64,000 nt of DNA from Membranipora membranacea (Eukaryota > Bryozoa > Gymnolaemata > Cheilostomatida > Membraniporidae), in contig OU612066.1 of NCBI GenBank assembly GCA_914767715.1, positions 27,378,283 to 27,442,282 of the forward strand, in the 5' to 3' direction. Made by a program: the position numbers and the translations under genes. The notes beneath the pieces are model-generated. The model made no database searches. It had not been told where the DNA came from and saw only the letters and a program-made list of their open reading frames with translations. Positions 26,389-39,900 of the stretch are shown here, piece after piece. Positions within the stretch are counted from its first letter, which is position 1, and every line of letters begins with the position of its first letter.

Positions 26389-28523
26389 AATATCGAAATC
26401 CGAATTCTTTACTTTGTCTGACACGCTGAGCAGGATGTCACACAGTGCATGTATGTCAGCTCTGCAAAACTAGCGCAGCTAATCCAACCATCACATAGTC
26501 AGTCTGAAAAAAATTCAGATGGTATTTACAACAAGAGCTAGCATCCATAATCAGACTCATGTTATGATTGTGAGGCACAATCCTTATGTGGTTGCGGCAT
26601 ATTATAATATTGACTGGGTTATTGGTGTGCAGTAGTGAGAATACTTGGATATGACTCATAACCATTCCTACCTGAGTATACTAATATGTTCTCTGAGCCT
26701 GTCTAGCGCACCTCACTGCCGTGGACGGGTATATCCTATGGGGCTATGATTAATAATGTAAATGAATACAGTCCCTGGATATTTTTTGAAGTAGAACCGC
26801 TATGATGTCCGTCACACAGGCTCGATTCATACAGTCCTGCTAACAGCTTCAGCCTATGTCTGGTTGACGGAGATATATATTTTTCCAACCGGCGGGGTTT
26901 CAGAGTAAGTAAATCAGACCTACAAAACAAAGACCATGGAATGTTAATCATATATCTGCAAACCTACAAATGATTCATTCCTTGCAAGGAGAAAGCCTTC
27001 AGTGTGAGAAGAACAGCTGGAATCCCTAGTAAACATTAATTTAATTTAATTAATGCTACTCAAACTGCAACTGCAATCAAAATTGAAACTTCCCTTGCAC
27101 AGTCGATAATGTAGCCTAAGTATTCAGCCCATATATCTTCTACTGTTGCGCTACTGATGGCCTCATTATCACAACTAACAAGTTGGTATTTAGCTATGTG
27201 GTGCTACTGTCATCTGTTGAGGCAAGATAATGTAAAGCGCCCTCCATCGATACCCTGCCCTTAATTTCTATGTGCAGTCAGTCAGCCAGTCCTTACTCCT
27301 GATGTGGATACAGTCAACTTACTGAGCACTCAGTAATGTCTGGACTAACTAAATACTGCTTATTTACTGAGGAGATATATAAATAATGTGGAAACACCTG
27401 GGGTTAGCGAGTTGCAGTCATTGAGTCAACTTTGCCAGCAGCCCAAAACACATTTAGGCCTATGTTTGCTTGAGCTTGGGCTATCTAACATACAAGCACT
27501 ACTATTACTAGTATTGTTGTAGTAAGTCACAGTGACTGATTGAGTGTGTCCAAACCAGTGGCTATGTATGCGAGTTGTATTATTTATGTATGTAGTATGT
27601 ATGTAAAGATAACTCATGATTGATAGACTTAGTTTTACTCCTTGGTTAGATTAAGATAGATCAGGGAGAATGGATCCCTGGATAGATACTTACTAGATTA
27701 AGATAGGATTGCATTGATGATGGACTGATTTATTGACAGATCCTGTCTGCTTTCAATGTCATTGATGTATCAGGCTTGGGGAAGCAATGATTGATTGAAG
27801 CCATTCATTGGAGTACATTTATTTGGTATAGATAGTTTTTACTTTCTTTTAGTTTTAGATTATATTAATAAGTAAGTAATAATAATAATGTAATCCGTAG
27901 GCGTAATGTATGTTATTGATAATAATTATGTATGTATACAATACTCTACCTCAGTGTGTCACATGACAGAGAATAGTCCCACAAGATTGCTTGGAAAGGC
28001 TTAGTGAACTTGACAGGCCAATATAAGTAGACAGTTACTGCTTGTAGTAATAGCAAATCCTAGTAGTAGGCAGAAATATACAAACACACAAAAAAATTCA
28101 GAAATTGAGTAAAGTTTGTGACTACATAAACAACTTTTATAAAATCGACACTGCCAACAGATTTTCATTAACAGTAACCGATATTTCTAAACAATACTTG
28201 CTCTATTATGGTCATGTGACTTGTATCCCATGTCTTATTTTCCAAAATAGTTTAGTAAATAAATTTATGGGGATGTCATTTTATGCAGTATATAACTTTC
28301 TCTTTCCCTTTCTCCCACAAGATTTGAATGAATGAGTTTTCTTTTAATAACTCATTTGATTAAACTTATTAGTTTTGGCCTATACTATTAATGCTCTCAC
28401 TGGGACTATAGATGGCAAGGGGCAAACCATCTCATCCTTATTCAATGAGTGATTTAAGGGAAGAGATAGTATAATGATAGAAGAAAAACATAAGCATGAT
28501 GAGGATAAGCAAAATAAAAATGA
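26389..28523. other. Intergenic region upstream of the CTTNBP2NL-like gene
   Basis: Holds the putative promoter of the minus-strand CTTNBP2NL-like gene. A possible additional 5' coding exon ends with a GTAGGA donor at 26671: its last codons read LDRLREHISIL and join in phase to ADIHALCDILLSVSDKV from 26461. I could not find its acceptor or an ATG. The rest shows no supported gene. Confidence 0.35.
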
Positions 28524-29728
28524 GTAAAGAATGGAAAAATGAGTAAAGAATGGAAAATGCCATTTAATGACTCCAAATGCCATGTGTTAGCCTTTGGAAA
28601 TCAAGATTACAGACCTCTATATAGACTAGGGAGCACAGGTATGGAATGGGTCAGGGATACAAAGTGTTGTTTTGCAATCTGACCTTAAGTTTGACCAACA
28701 TATGACGCTAAAGAAGGAGAGCTTCCAGGGGCTGGTTTCAATTATAGGATCCGGCTAAATTATATTTAGCAGACATGTACCTGAGCTGTAGGCAGATCTT
28801 AGCAGCCACTTAATCATGTTTCAATTAGGCCCTGCTACAACTCAGTTGTCACTCAGGTTAGTAGATTGATATTCATTTTGGAGAATTCTCACATTATCAC
28901 TAAACACGACAGAGTTTATGAGCCAGTGGTTTTTATGTCTATTGTCATTGCAGATTAATCACACTTTGATGAATCGTAATTGATCATAAATTACGATAGT
29001 ATGATACTATTCAATAAATTAGCATATCTTACATATGAAATTGCATGGTGGCTGAGTGATGGCGTCTGAAACAGAACAGCCAAGATTCGGCTTAGGATCA
29101 GCTATGAGTGTTATATCTATCCTAATTGGAACCCGATTTGGTGAGTGGCTGAGCTTTAGCTGGCCTGTAGCCGTGAAAGCACGGCTAAATCTCTAATTGA
29201 AACCAGCCCCAGGACACTTGAGCCATCAAACATATTTTACATGATGGTCCAAGGGAAGGGCGCCTACTGGCATATACAAGTCTGTGTCGTTCCATACTTG
29301 AGTACGCTGACACGATCCGGGATCCAACGCTGAATAAGTACATTGAGTCTCTCGAGATGGTACAAAATCGAGCAATACGATTTATAAGCTGCCTCAAAGG
29401 CAGAGAGAGTGTCACTGAGGCTGGCTCCGAACTTGGCCTCCAGTCTTTACAACAGAGGAGAAAAAATCACAGACTGACTCTGCTGACGAAAATACTCTTA
29501 GATGAGGAAAGATATAACACCCTGGCTCAGGCCTATGACGAAATATCCACGGATCGGGCAAATATGACCATAACGACAAGGGCTGCTGCCAGAGGTGAAA
29601 TGACCTCTGTCTATGCAGCATCTCAAGCTTTTCACGGTAGTTTTCTACCAAAACTCATAAGAGATACAAGAGGAAACAATATGCAAGGTACAAAACCCAG
29701 TGCACAACTGGAAAAAAAAGAGAAGTAG
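28524..29728 (+). pseudogene. LINE reverse-transcriptase 3' fragment, split by a MITE
   Basis: Two coding stretches of a decayed non-LTR retrotransposon lie on either side of a MITE. Before it, FNDSKCHVLAFG and SDLKFDQHM correspond to the late RT region (typical F-N-xx-K-C-xV-xxxG, then a D-Lxxxx-H motif). After it, LLAYTSLCRSILEYADTI, LEMVQNRAIRFI and SELGLQSLQQRRKNHRLTLL match the conserved thumb and C-terminal segments of CR1/RTE-type LINEs. The copy carries a frameshift near 28660 and a TGA at 29219-29221, and lacks the 5' half, so it is dead. It lies between the CTTNBP2NL-like gene and the LRR gene. Confidence 0.8.
28730..29208. mobile_element. MITE, family B, inserted into the LINE fragment
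   Basis: This 479-bp non-coding element ends in perfect 15-bp inverted repeats (GGCTGGTTTCAATTA at 28730 and its complement ending at 29208). CCAGG is duplicated at 28725-28729 and 29209-29213. Removing the element with one CCAGG rejoins the LINE reading frame, which confirms the boundaries. The TTTCAATTA core is shared with family A, suggesting a related transposase. Confidence 0.85.
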
Positions 29729-30293
29729 TTCAACCCCCTGTAAATGAGACTAGGAACTACCAAAACACCCACCGATGAGAAAGAACAGCAGATTGCTGTA
29801 ACCCCTGTAGTAAAAAAACCCTTAACACACTGTTAATAAAATGAGGCACTCACTTTACTTTAGTGTTCCTGAGTGTTCAAAGGTTTCTTGTAGGAGTTTC
29901 TCTCATCAATCATAATCATTGTCATTTGTCATTCTCTTCTGACTACTAAGTCTCTTTTTCTGGTTCAGCAGCGGTATTTCAGCTCAGTCAGTAGGACCAG
30001 AATGAGAAAATTATTCATTGATCGCGGGAGTGGGTTTGTTACAAGGATGAGGCCCTTTGGACGGCCAGCACTAGCAGCATGTATGTATGTATTTACCCAA
30101 TCCAAGGGCCAATGCCGCATGTGTCATTCAATGCCAATTCCAGTAACAACAACCATCAACTTCAACCACAATTAGTTGGTGGTGCCGTGTATGGCATGGT
30201 ATATATATTGCCCTAGTGCCCAACCTATGGCCCTAGAGCCTAAGTGGCTCACTTTATTATAAAGTCAGCCATATAGTGATTTTGTGATACAAG

Positions 30294-30342
30294 GAAATTA
30301 GCCACCAATATTATAAAGTTTATAAGATTGGTGGCTAATTTC
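30294..30342. repeat. Perfect 16-bp inverted repeat (hairpin)
   Basis: GAAATTAGCCACCAAT (30294-30309) and its exact complement (30327-30342) are separated by 17 AT-rich bases; imperfect pairing continues outward for about ten bases on each side. Transcribed RNA would form a stem of about 25 bp. It could be a foldback element remnant or a small-RNA precursor; nothing in the sequence decides this. Confidence 0.7.
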
Positions 30343-30583
30343 TTTGTTTCACAATTTCAGGGTTAGGGCTACACTGCAGCGTTGACTTGTGTCATCATTC
30401 ATCATCAATAGTACATTGGTTGGATATAGTATCTGTATTCTATATTTAATATTATCATCCTTTTGTTGTTTTGATCACTCTTTTACCATCATTATCATCA
30501 GATTTTAGCTGGTGATTTGGTCACAAGCCTCAATTTTGAATTTAAACCCCCTAAACCCCCTCCAGCCCTCAATGAACGCCAAG

Positions 30584-30752
30584 CACAGGCCTTCTGTAGT
30601 TAGAGCAAGTCCAGTGGCCAAGGCCTTCTCTGAGAGCACTCAACCACTGAACTTGCACCAACTACAAAAGCTTGTGTTTGGCTCGAAGAGAAAAGGCCTT
30701 AATCACTGGGGCACTCGACCACTGGACTTGTACCAACTACAGAAGGCCTGTG
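30584..30752. mobile_element. hAT-type MITE with 8-bp target duplication
   Basis: A 169-bp element with 18-bp terminal inverted repeats (CACAGGCCTTCTGTAGTT and its exact complement) that stay similar for more than 30 bases. ACGCCAAG is duplicated perfectly at 30576-30583 and 30753-30760; an 8-bp duplication is the hallmark of hAT transposases. It ends 215 bases before the start codon of the LRR gene, so it may lie in that gene's promoter or 5' UTR. Confidence 0.85.
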
Positions 30753-30967
30753 ACGCCAAGCAAGTATGTGGTCATCAGAGGCCCCTGGCTCTTACATGCC
30801 TTTATTTTTGCCATTTTCTAGTATAAACCACCTTTTATAGTATTGGGAAGACACGTTGTATACAGCACACTGCTGTTCGCAATACAACTTCCCTCAACCT
30901 GATGCGAGTCTTTGTACACCACCAATGATCATCTTACTGTATCCTAATTTTATAGAGAGAATGAGAA

Positions 30968-33900
30968 ATGGGTGGTAATATCTGGAAATATTTGATGCTG
31001 ATTTTGCCTCTCACCACAAGATACCTGCAAGCTCAAAAATCCTGTTATCCTTGTGATTGTAGCCAGTAAGTGTCCCATAGTTATTCAACTACCAACTAAT
31101 TTCACCAAAACTGTTGCCTTTTATATTAGTAGTGAGATTTTGTGAAAAAGCGTAGTATAAATCAATTGTGTGAATTTTTTTGCAGTTGCTTTCATTCCCA
31201 CTTTTATCATCATGTCTAAGATCTATGTATGTTCATACATGTATATGATTTTTGTATGATACTTCTTGATATACCCCTTCAATTATTTGAGAATTTGAGG
31301 TCATATTTTCAAGTTGTGGCCTACTCTCTGAATTGCAGATACCTAACAGTTGATTGTACAGATCGAAACATAACCAACGTTCCTGCCATACCAACTACGT
31401 ATGAGACCTTTCTGTTTGGAGGTAATCCTGAACTGTCAATCCAATATGACAGTTTCCATCCATACACCTCGATGAGGACATTAGTCCTACCAGAGTCGTC
31501 TGCACCTTATCATGACCCGAGACTGTTTCAGAATAACACGAACTTGGAGGGAATAACCTTTCCTAGTAAGAGGATAGCAAACATCTCGCCTCAGCTGTTT
31601 AAATCAACAACCAAGCTAGAAAAGCTGGTTGGCTTAACTGTCTTTGAGATTCCGACAGGATTATTGCATCCGCTGACAAATCTCAAAGATTTGCAGGTGG
31701 AGACATCTCAAACCAGTCTGGATAATCAGACATTCTCCCAAAACACAGAAATGATGGACCTATTACTGAAGGCAAACAGTGTACTGAGTATACCAGATGA
31801 TTTATTTATCAAAAATGGTTGGCTCGGAAAGGTGACGCTTGAGATAGATTCAGTCAATCAAGTCACAACATCTGTATTCAAACATCTCTCAAGCTTTCCT
31901 TCTGTATCACTGTCCGGTCGTGAGCTTGAACTTGGGTGCTCTGTGATCCCAGGGATTTACAAACTTAAGACAAAAATATCAGCTGCAAGGAAAGTGGAAG
32001 CGTGTGCATTTGACAAGTCCTATTTCCCTGGATCCATATCACTCTCTAATGTCCAGAACCTGACATGTAGCAGTGACCTAAAGAATGACGAAGGATATAT
32101 GAATGAGTTATCTATAATGCAGAGTGGCCTGACCGAGCTCTACGGTGAGTGGTAGTCCTCCATCAACCATTCAAACTGCGGATCAGAGAGGCTACTTCCA
32201 AATGCATGCCTATGGGCTCATAATTGATTTTTATTAGATGCTGCTATGTTGAGATTACTGTATCGGTGCAAAAAAAAAGTACACATGACTAGATGACTAG
32301 ATGATTCAAAAGGTTGTGAAAAATTGGATAATGTGACATGGCTCCGTGATTAACGGTGCTCTTTGATTCTAGAGGCTCAATGAAATACTGAAATGGTGAG
32401 TACTGGCATGATCTTGTCCTACCAAGATTACTAACATCAACCAACCAATAATTTTCCTAACCCTCGCCACTTTGTAGGGTAACACATGCTGCACCTCTCT
32501 TACTTTCTTAAGCTGAGGCCACATGATTGTGCAAATTCCCACTAATTCTTGCAAATTAAATTTCGTACGAATATTACCCTGCCACACATGATTGTCATTT
32601 CCCAAATAGACAGTTTTCTGAGCTCTTATTTATGCCTCAATTCGGAGTTGTCCCTTCTCCAGTTTGGTACTTTTAACCCATGCCGCACAGGAAAAACCTG
32701 CTGAAAGAGGGTTATCTTGAAAACCGCTTTGTTAGGATAAAAATGATTTTTGATTCAGGGTCTGCACCATTGAAAACCCTGTGAGACAGGGTTTCCAAAT
32801 CAATGGAGGCTTGAATGTTGATAATTTGTAATTTTAATGACGAAACTCGTGAAGAAATTCTGCCAAATTGTCCGCAAAACAGGCAGAAAATGCTATAATT
32901 GACTATCCAAATACTAAAATTATTACTCAGACTATGTCCATACGAGTTTTTAATGTTGCAGATTCTGAATCAAAAATAATTTTTATCCTATTATAAGCAG
33001 CTTTCAAGATAACCCTCTTTGCAGCACGTTTTTCCTATGCGGCGTGGGTTAAAAGTACCAAACTGGAGAGAGGATAACTCCGAATTGAGGCCTAAATCAG
33101 AGCTCAGAAAACTGTCTATTCGTACCAATGATTTATGGGTATAATCCTACTGTAATCCTCCTCAGCCAATCTAAACCATAGTCCTACAGTGACAAATAAA
33201 AAAATAAACCAAGGAGAAGCTGTTTCTTCTTGTTTATTATACCAACCAGTCCAGTGATTCAGCTTCTGGATATGCTTAGGCTCAACTATCTCCTCATATT
33301 TATTCAATTTGGTACCCCATTAGTCATTGTATCCCTTCTCCCTCTTGCATCAGGGCCAAATCAGTGAGAAGCTCCACATATTGATCAACCATTCCATCTT
33401 TTTAACCAAAGTTGTTTACATAGATATGGCCTTGACTTATCAATCAAAACAGACAGACAGCCAATCAATCAAATCTGACAGTCAATCAGATAACTTCGTG
33501 AAAATTTACACGATTCAGTTTCGTGCATCGTGAACATCCAACGTTTCACTAAATCGTGGGAATCCCTATTCGTACGAAAGTATTCGTGAATAATTTATAC
33601 GAATCGTGAGAAATCAACCAAGTGTGGCCTGTCCTTTACACATTCACAATCTTTCATAACAAACTAATCGCATGCTCCTTTCTAGATGTTGCAGCTCAAT
33701 GTAAATGGTGCATGGGGTATCGTTTCATGTGCAGTTCTTCTTGATAACTGGTTGCGGAAAGAGGTTGTTTAGACAACATCTGTTCAAATCACTATATAGG
33801 CCTAGTATTATGCAAGTGGTAGTCATCTCACGTCCATGAATCTTTATTCTATCCTGTAGATGGATGCATTTGGAAGATTGTTCGGGTTGATAGAGTGGCA

Positions 33901-36900
33901 AATTTCTCTCATAACCAGATCTCCGTGCTAGGCATGTCTGGTACACCGCCACTACTTAAAACTCAGCATTTACTGGTACTGGACGTCTCAAATAACGAAA
34001 TAGCCGAAATATCAGATAATGTGTTCGAATTCTTCAATCGACTCACCACACTTCACTTACAACATAATAAAATCAGGTTAGCTGTCAAAGTCAGGGTGTA
34101 TTACCATTTTCAGATTTTTTGGTATTGATATAAACCGGCAGAAAAGATTTTTCATTTGTTTATATTTAAGATTGATCATAAAACGTACAATACCATACAG
34201 TTAGCTCTAAAGACTGGATAAGGCAACTGCTCTAGGTATGCAAGTACAAGAACACAAAGCTCCTCTAAGGAATGAAAACGAAAAACGTTAGAGATTTTCT
34301 CCTTCTGCCATAGACCATAAACCATAGACTTAATATTATTATGTCTATGTATGAAACATATCTGTGGTATGGAGTTGACTGTACTGTACAAGCCCAATAA
34401 GCTGCTACTCCTGTATAATTTATATCACTGTAAATGCTAGCGAATGTAGTCATGTAAAAGTGCAAATATGTGTAAATTAAGCAGTTATTGCACTGAATTT
34501 CAACCTTCACTGTGGTCATAAAAATGTAGAAGAGGCACTTTATTGTACCTGCACAGTGCTGCAAACTCTTTATCACATATCGTCATCATACTTGAACAAC
34601 AGAGAATAACTTCCAAAGATTTTCGTGATTTTTACTGAGGGAGAGTTGAACTTTTCCACTGTATTATTCTTGCATAATGACAAAATTGGAAGTTCCTGCC
34701 TCACTGAATAATACTTTGGTTCTAATACCAGTAGGAGGTGGCTCAGTTGGTTAGAGCGCCGGACTTCAACACGCAAGTGTTGAAGGTCATGGGTTCGAAT
34801 CCCACTGCAGTCCATCTTCTACTGGGGATTGGTTGGTCCCCCAGGTGTGCTCCGACCTGCCTGCAAACAGAGAGCAAATTGGCGCAGATATTGCGGCCTC
34901 GCCAATAAGGCAATAATATTTGGCGACCCATGCCTCCGGATGGGCGAGTGATAAGACATCGGATTTAAATCAACCTTTTTAATCAATACTGTATATTGAC
35001 TGCAATAACAATCAGTACACACAAGTATTTTTATTAATCAAGCATTTCTTCTCTACAACCCTTTTTGTTTGTAGTGAGCTCAGCGAAATGCTGTTTAGTC
35101 CTCTCAATTCACTCACGGATATAAGACTCGATCACAATCTGATCACAAATCTATCAGATGGATCGTTCTCCAACACCAGGCGACTTGTATCAGTAGATCT
35201 CTCTTATAATCTTATAGAGTTCATATCCAGCGATGTGTTCAGCTCGCTGACTCGCCTAGAGTACATATACCTACAGCATAACAAAATTGTGGTATGTATG
35301 GTCATAATATTTCTAATCCGACAGCACATTTATTTCATTTCTACTCTCTTGTACAGTCAAAACTCTAAATTAGGCGAAAGGTTATGACTATGAAGACATT
35401 GACTCCTAATTAAGCTCCCAAAGCAACCATTCTGACTAGGAAGTTTTTGAGAGCTTCATTCCCAGGCGAAATGGAAAATTGTTCATTCAGCCTTGTATAC
35501 TGTGTCATTATGCATTGCACTTGTATACTCGGTTGCCGCACTTCTTGTCGCAACCTACATGTCTACTTACTTGCCGTAATACTCACAACTAACATTTTGT
35601 TACTAGCCATAAACAAAGAAATATTTAATATTTAATAATGTATTAATACGTTTATGTTACTAGCTTATTTACTGCCCTGCTGTAATACCTACTTTATACA
35701 TTTGTTTTTATGTGTATGTGTGAAGTCTACATAAAGTCAAATCGTCTTTCCAATAAACAGGCACTGCCACACAGATTCCTGACATCTCGTGTCTTGAGGA
35801 CTGTTGACATGTCAGGCAACCCTTCTCTGGTAACAGTTGCAGGTGGAATGATATCCTCTTGTCCTCAGGCATTGATAGATCTGTCAGGTAAGTATAGAAT
35901 GACGATTTGATTTTTAACAACTATTGGTGTCTTTATTTGTCATAGAGGGCATTATATCGAACTCCCAGGTGGGTGGCATTGTGCCATTGATAATTCAATG
36001 CATAGACTCAGTCTACTAGTATACTCAGTCTATGATAAAAAATTGAAACAAGTAACCAAGTAAATGAGAGAAAATAAATTATGTAAACCTTGAATAATAG
36101 GTGATACCTTTGACTTACAGCCTTTTTGCTATTATTTCTACCAAGAATCAAGATTTGAGAAAGACTTTTCTTATAATCTTGATATTCAGAGGTATTAGTT
36201 TTCAAAAAAATGTCATATAGTAGGTAACTCTGACGTAGAAGTACTCCTCGATGTAACTGTCCACAAAGGGTGATACAGCTCGTCAGTGCAAAACTCTATT
36301 ATTTTGCATTGATTTTTCAGATACCAATATTCACTGTGAAGACTGCGAACTGCTGAGTCTAGCAGTGTGTAACAATGTTATGGGGATGTGTCAGGAGCCC
36401 TATTATCTGCACAACAAGCTGATAGAATCACTGACTAGGCCTGATGTGTGCCCGCTTACCGAAGATGACATGATAGGTGGGTTGTGTTATTGAAGCTATC
36501 TTATCGACTTGTCATGCCTTGTGTATCTTTATATCAGATGGCATTATCGTGATTATTTAGTTAGCTGAACCTCACCAGAATACTCTTCCAATTCCAAAGA
36601 ATTAGTTGGTGACAGTTCATAGCATTCATGGTTTTGATAGTGAACAATCTTTCAGATCAGAGAACCAATCCACAAAGATGATTAAAATGTGTGCAGTTTT
36701 TTTTTTGTATTATCACAATATTTTTAAATGGGAAATGTAAAATCACAAATATCATACTGTTTTTTCCTAATAGCTGCTGAGAGGTTTGAATCGAATGGTA
36801 CACACATTAGTATAACACTCTCCAGCGGAGAGGTCTTCTCAGAGATGATTGGTAGACTGACACATAACAGAACCCATCTAGTCATAGCTCAGTATGCTCT

Positions 36901-39900
36901 ATATACAGAACAGCTCAGGATCGATCCAGGTAGCCTATGTAGTTGAGCAGATGTTAAACCCCGTTCGCCTCTCGATCTTTACATTCCATTGCAGCACCTC
37001 ATGTCCACTACCACAGTACCTTTTACCCAAATTGGGCACACAGTTTCATATCCATAACAATGTTACAAAGGGAAGATATATCTGAAGTCTGAATTATTTC
37101 AGAATTCAGAGTTGTCTTGTTATTTAGATGGTAGGATAAATCCACATCTCATAAAATGAGCACAGTCGGTAAACATGCCACTCAGGGTATATTCATTTGC
37201 AATAAGGTTTTTCCTACCATCTAAACAAAATATACAGTTTCTGATTTGTAGAAGCCAGCTGTTTTCTGTTTCAAAAATTGTCATTTCAACAATGTTATAT
37301 TTCAGACAGTAGCTCAGCCGTGTTCAGTGCCTCAGATCGGGAGGTCTTTGACATCCCCATTGACTTACCTGTCAAAATTGAAGATTCCAGGCTACAGCTC
37401 TCAATACTTGACACCCTAGAGATTTCCGTCCCCTTTGTCTCCGATACACTCAGGCTTTCTGGTAACAGCCTGTCTGTGGAAGGAGATGTAAACATCAGGA
37501 TGCCTATCTCTAAGAGCGACACCAGGTATTTGTGTTCTGTTATCCTGTTCATCCCAGTTGATTATATACATGAAAATAACGAATTTTGTATGGAAAAGTT
37601 TATTATTAATCATAGGGTCCACTGGGTGCTGAACACTACACCACACTGATAAAAGGAGGCAAAATAAATAAATTAAAAACTAAAATATGGAAATCAGGTA
37701 TCAGTTACAAGTGTTAAAAGTTTGTAATGGATGTAAGTTATAAATTAGCGTTTAATATCTAGATTGGATATCCCTACTTACCCTCCTTATGTACCTTGTA
37801 GAATTATGATGGAGAATGACACAGTATCGATTAAAACAGGAGACAAAGACATATTCCAGCTGAGACTCCCCGGTGATAACGTCACAACTAAGATCACCCC
37901 TACATCTACTCAGCTGATGAGTAGCTCATCTAACACCAGCTTACTGCAGCTTCTCACTGACACCCACTCTGTCATTCTGAGTGACAGGGGCGTATTATCA
38001 CTGAGCAGTGATGAAGGGGTACCTGTATCGATGAGTATATCGAGCCTGTTACCTGTGATACAGGATGGGATGGTTGTGTTTACTGGTGATGATGGATTGG
38101 CTAAGGTAAAAGTCGATGCTGGAATGAAGAGGAAAATTATGAACAAGGACAATGTTGTGCTCACTGATGGAAATATGCTTGTAGATATGCAACTTTCTGG
38201 TAAGTAAAAAGAATAGGTTTAGTTCAAATTATCACGTCTTTTGTATCTACTTACTGTCTGCTTACTGTCTCCAACTAAAAAATATTGATATTGCTCTTAG
38301 TCCTATATCGTCCTATAATATTCTTGTCACAGGCCACTTTTTTTAACTAACTTAAACACAAAAAAGTGTATTACTTTAGTCCATCACTCTCTTTAGTACA
38401 GTAGCCTTATACAACAGTATCCATAGTTTGGCATGTTTAACAACGACCCGAATTGGTCTATCATAACCTACCCTACCCCACGGAGAGCTGATAACTACCA
38501 TCGATTCTATCCCTGTATTATTTTTCTCCCAGCATTAGTGAACATTATCGTGCACTGAACATATTCACAGAGTTTCACTCAGAAGATTTATCTTTTTCAC
38601 CAGGTGATGTACATGTCAGTCATGGACTAGCTGTGTTGAGGAGTAAGGATAACTCCAGCTCCGTACTGGCTGTAGTACATACTAAGAATACTAATACCTC
38701 CCACTGGAACGGTTCTCATCTCACTATAGCAGATCTCACAGTAGAGGCTACAGGTAACAAACTGTCAATTTTATATGCGGAAGCACTTGCATATGTCACT
38801 CGACTCTAAATAGTTGCATCAAATATTTGTGTTTGCAGGTGCTTACACTTGAGAGGGAAGCCAACTGCTTTTTCATTTTACAGCAAGAAGGTTAGAACAG
38901 TCGTTGGATGCCTCCAGTTGGAAATAATTGATAATTTGATACCTTGGAGTTGTCACAGTTTTATTTCTGTACAGACATAACTTGGCCCATAGTAACACTT
39001 TATCCATTTTGAAGGTATTGTGCTGTTAGATGGAGGGCAGGCTGAGGTTTCTGACAATAACAGAAGTTTATACATGAAACAAAGTGAGAATTCTACTGAT
39101 ACACAGTGGAATGGAACTCATATTATTCTACAAGACAATGCCGATGGTACAGGTATGCCGAGCTTTTCTTCTGTTTATCCGCACAAAGTATTTATCCGTA
39201 CAGCCAGATTTGCGTTTGTGCTAATAATGTGCCCAAATTGATTACGCTGTGTTTGCTCTCGGAGTACCACTTGGTTTTTCTTACAGAGAGCTGTCCTCTT
39301 ATCTGATATTTGGGCATTAAAACTTCCCGAGAAGAATAACCCTTTGGCTAGTGTTTAGTTTAGCTAGTATGGAGGTGACTTAATGTTAGCTATCCATAAA
39401 TTGCACTGCGAATATCAAGGGTAAAAACTAATTGGATTGGACCCTAAATATTCTTTCTGTGTTGTTTGATGTTTCAGATAGTAAAGTGATATTTGACGTG
39501 GGAGGTACTCCTGTGTACAAAAATGGAAAAGTTTCATTTGAGCTGCACAGGTCATCGCAAATATCTGCAGTCGTAGATGTAGCCGGGGCGATACCGATGT
39601 TCTTAAATAATACTGTAACGTTCCCAGGTATGTATATGTGGTTTAGAGTCTCAAGTTTTTGACTCTGTCCAAAGACTGACAAAGGATTTGAACCCAGGTC
39701 CTCCAAAGCTTGTGCGTCAGAGGGCAGGCGCTCTAACCAACTGAGCTACCTCCTACATGTATTACAGATTATTGCATGCATGTATTCTAAACATTTTTCC
39801 AGAATACTGTCATCCGATAAAAGAACGACATTGAAGATTAACAAAACAGCACAAGAGTTTTTAAATTTTGCATGACACTCTTTTTATCAGATCATCATTT

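Noticed and set aside
30512-30826. 104-codon plus-strand frame
   Set aside because: Mostly the hAT-type MITE with its inverted ends; no protein family.
33678-33721. Alternative exon 3 of the LRR gene starting after TTTCTAG near 33685
   Set aside because: In phase it reaches stop codons after about 20 residues, whereas the acceptor at 33859 leads into a clean LRR.
34731-34813. Functional tRNA gene
   Set aside because: Box A and B are present, but the acceptor stem does not pair and the anticodon arm is replaced by a 9-bp stem with a GCAA loop.
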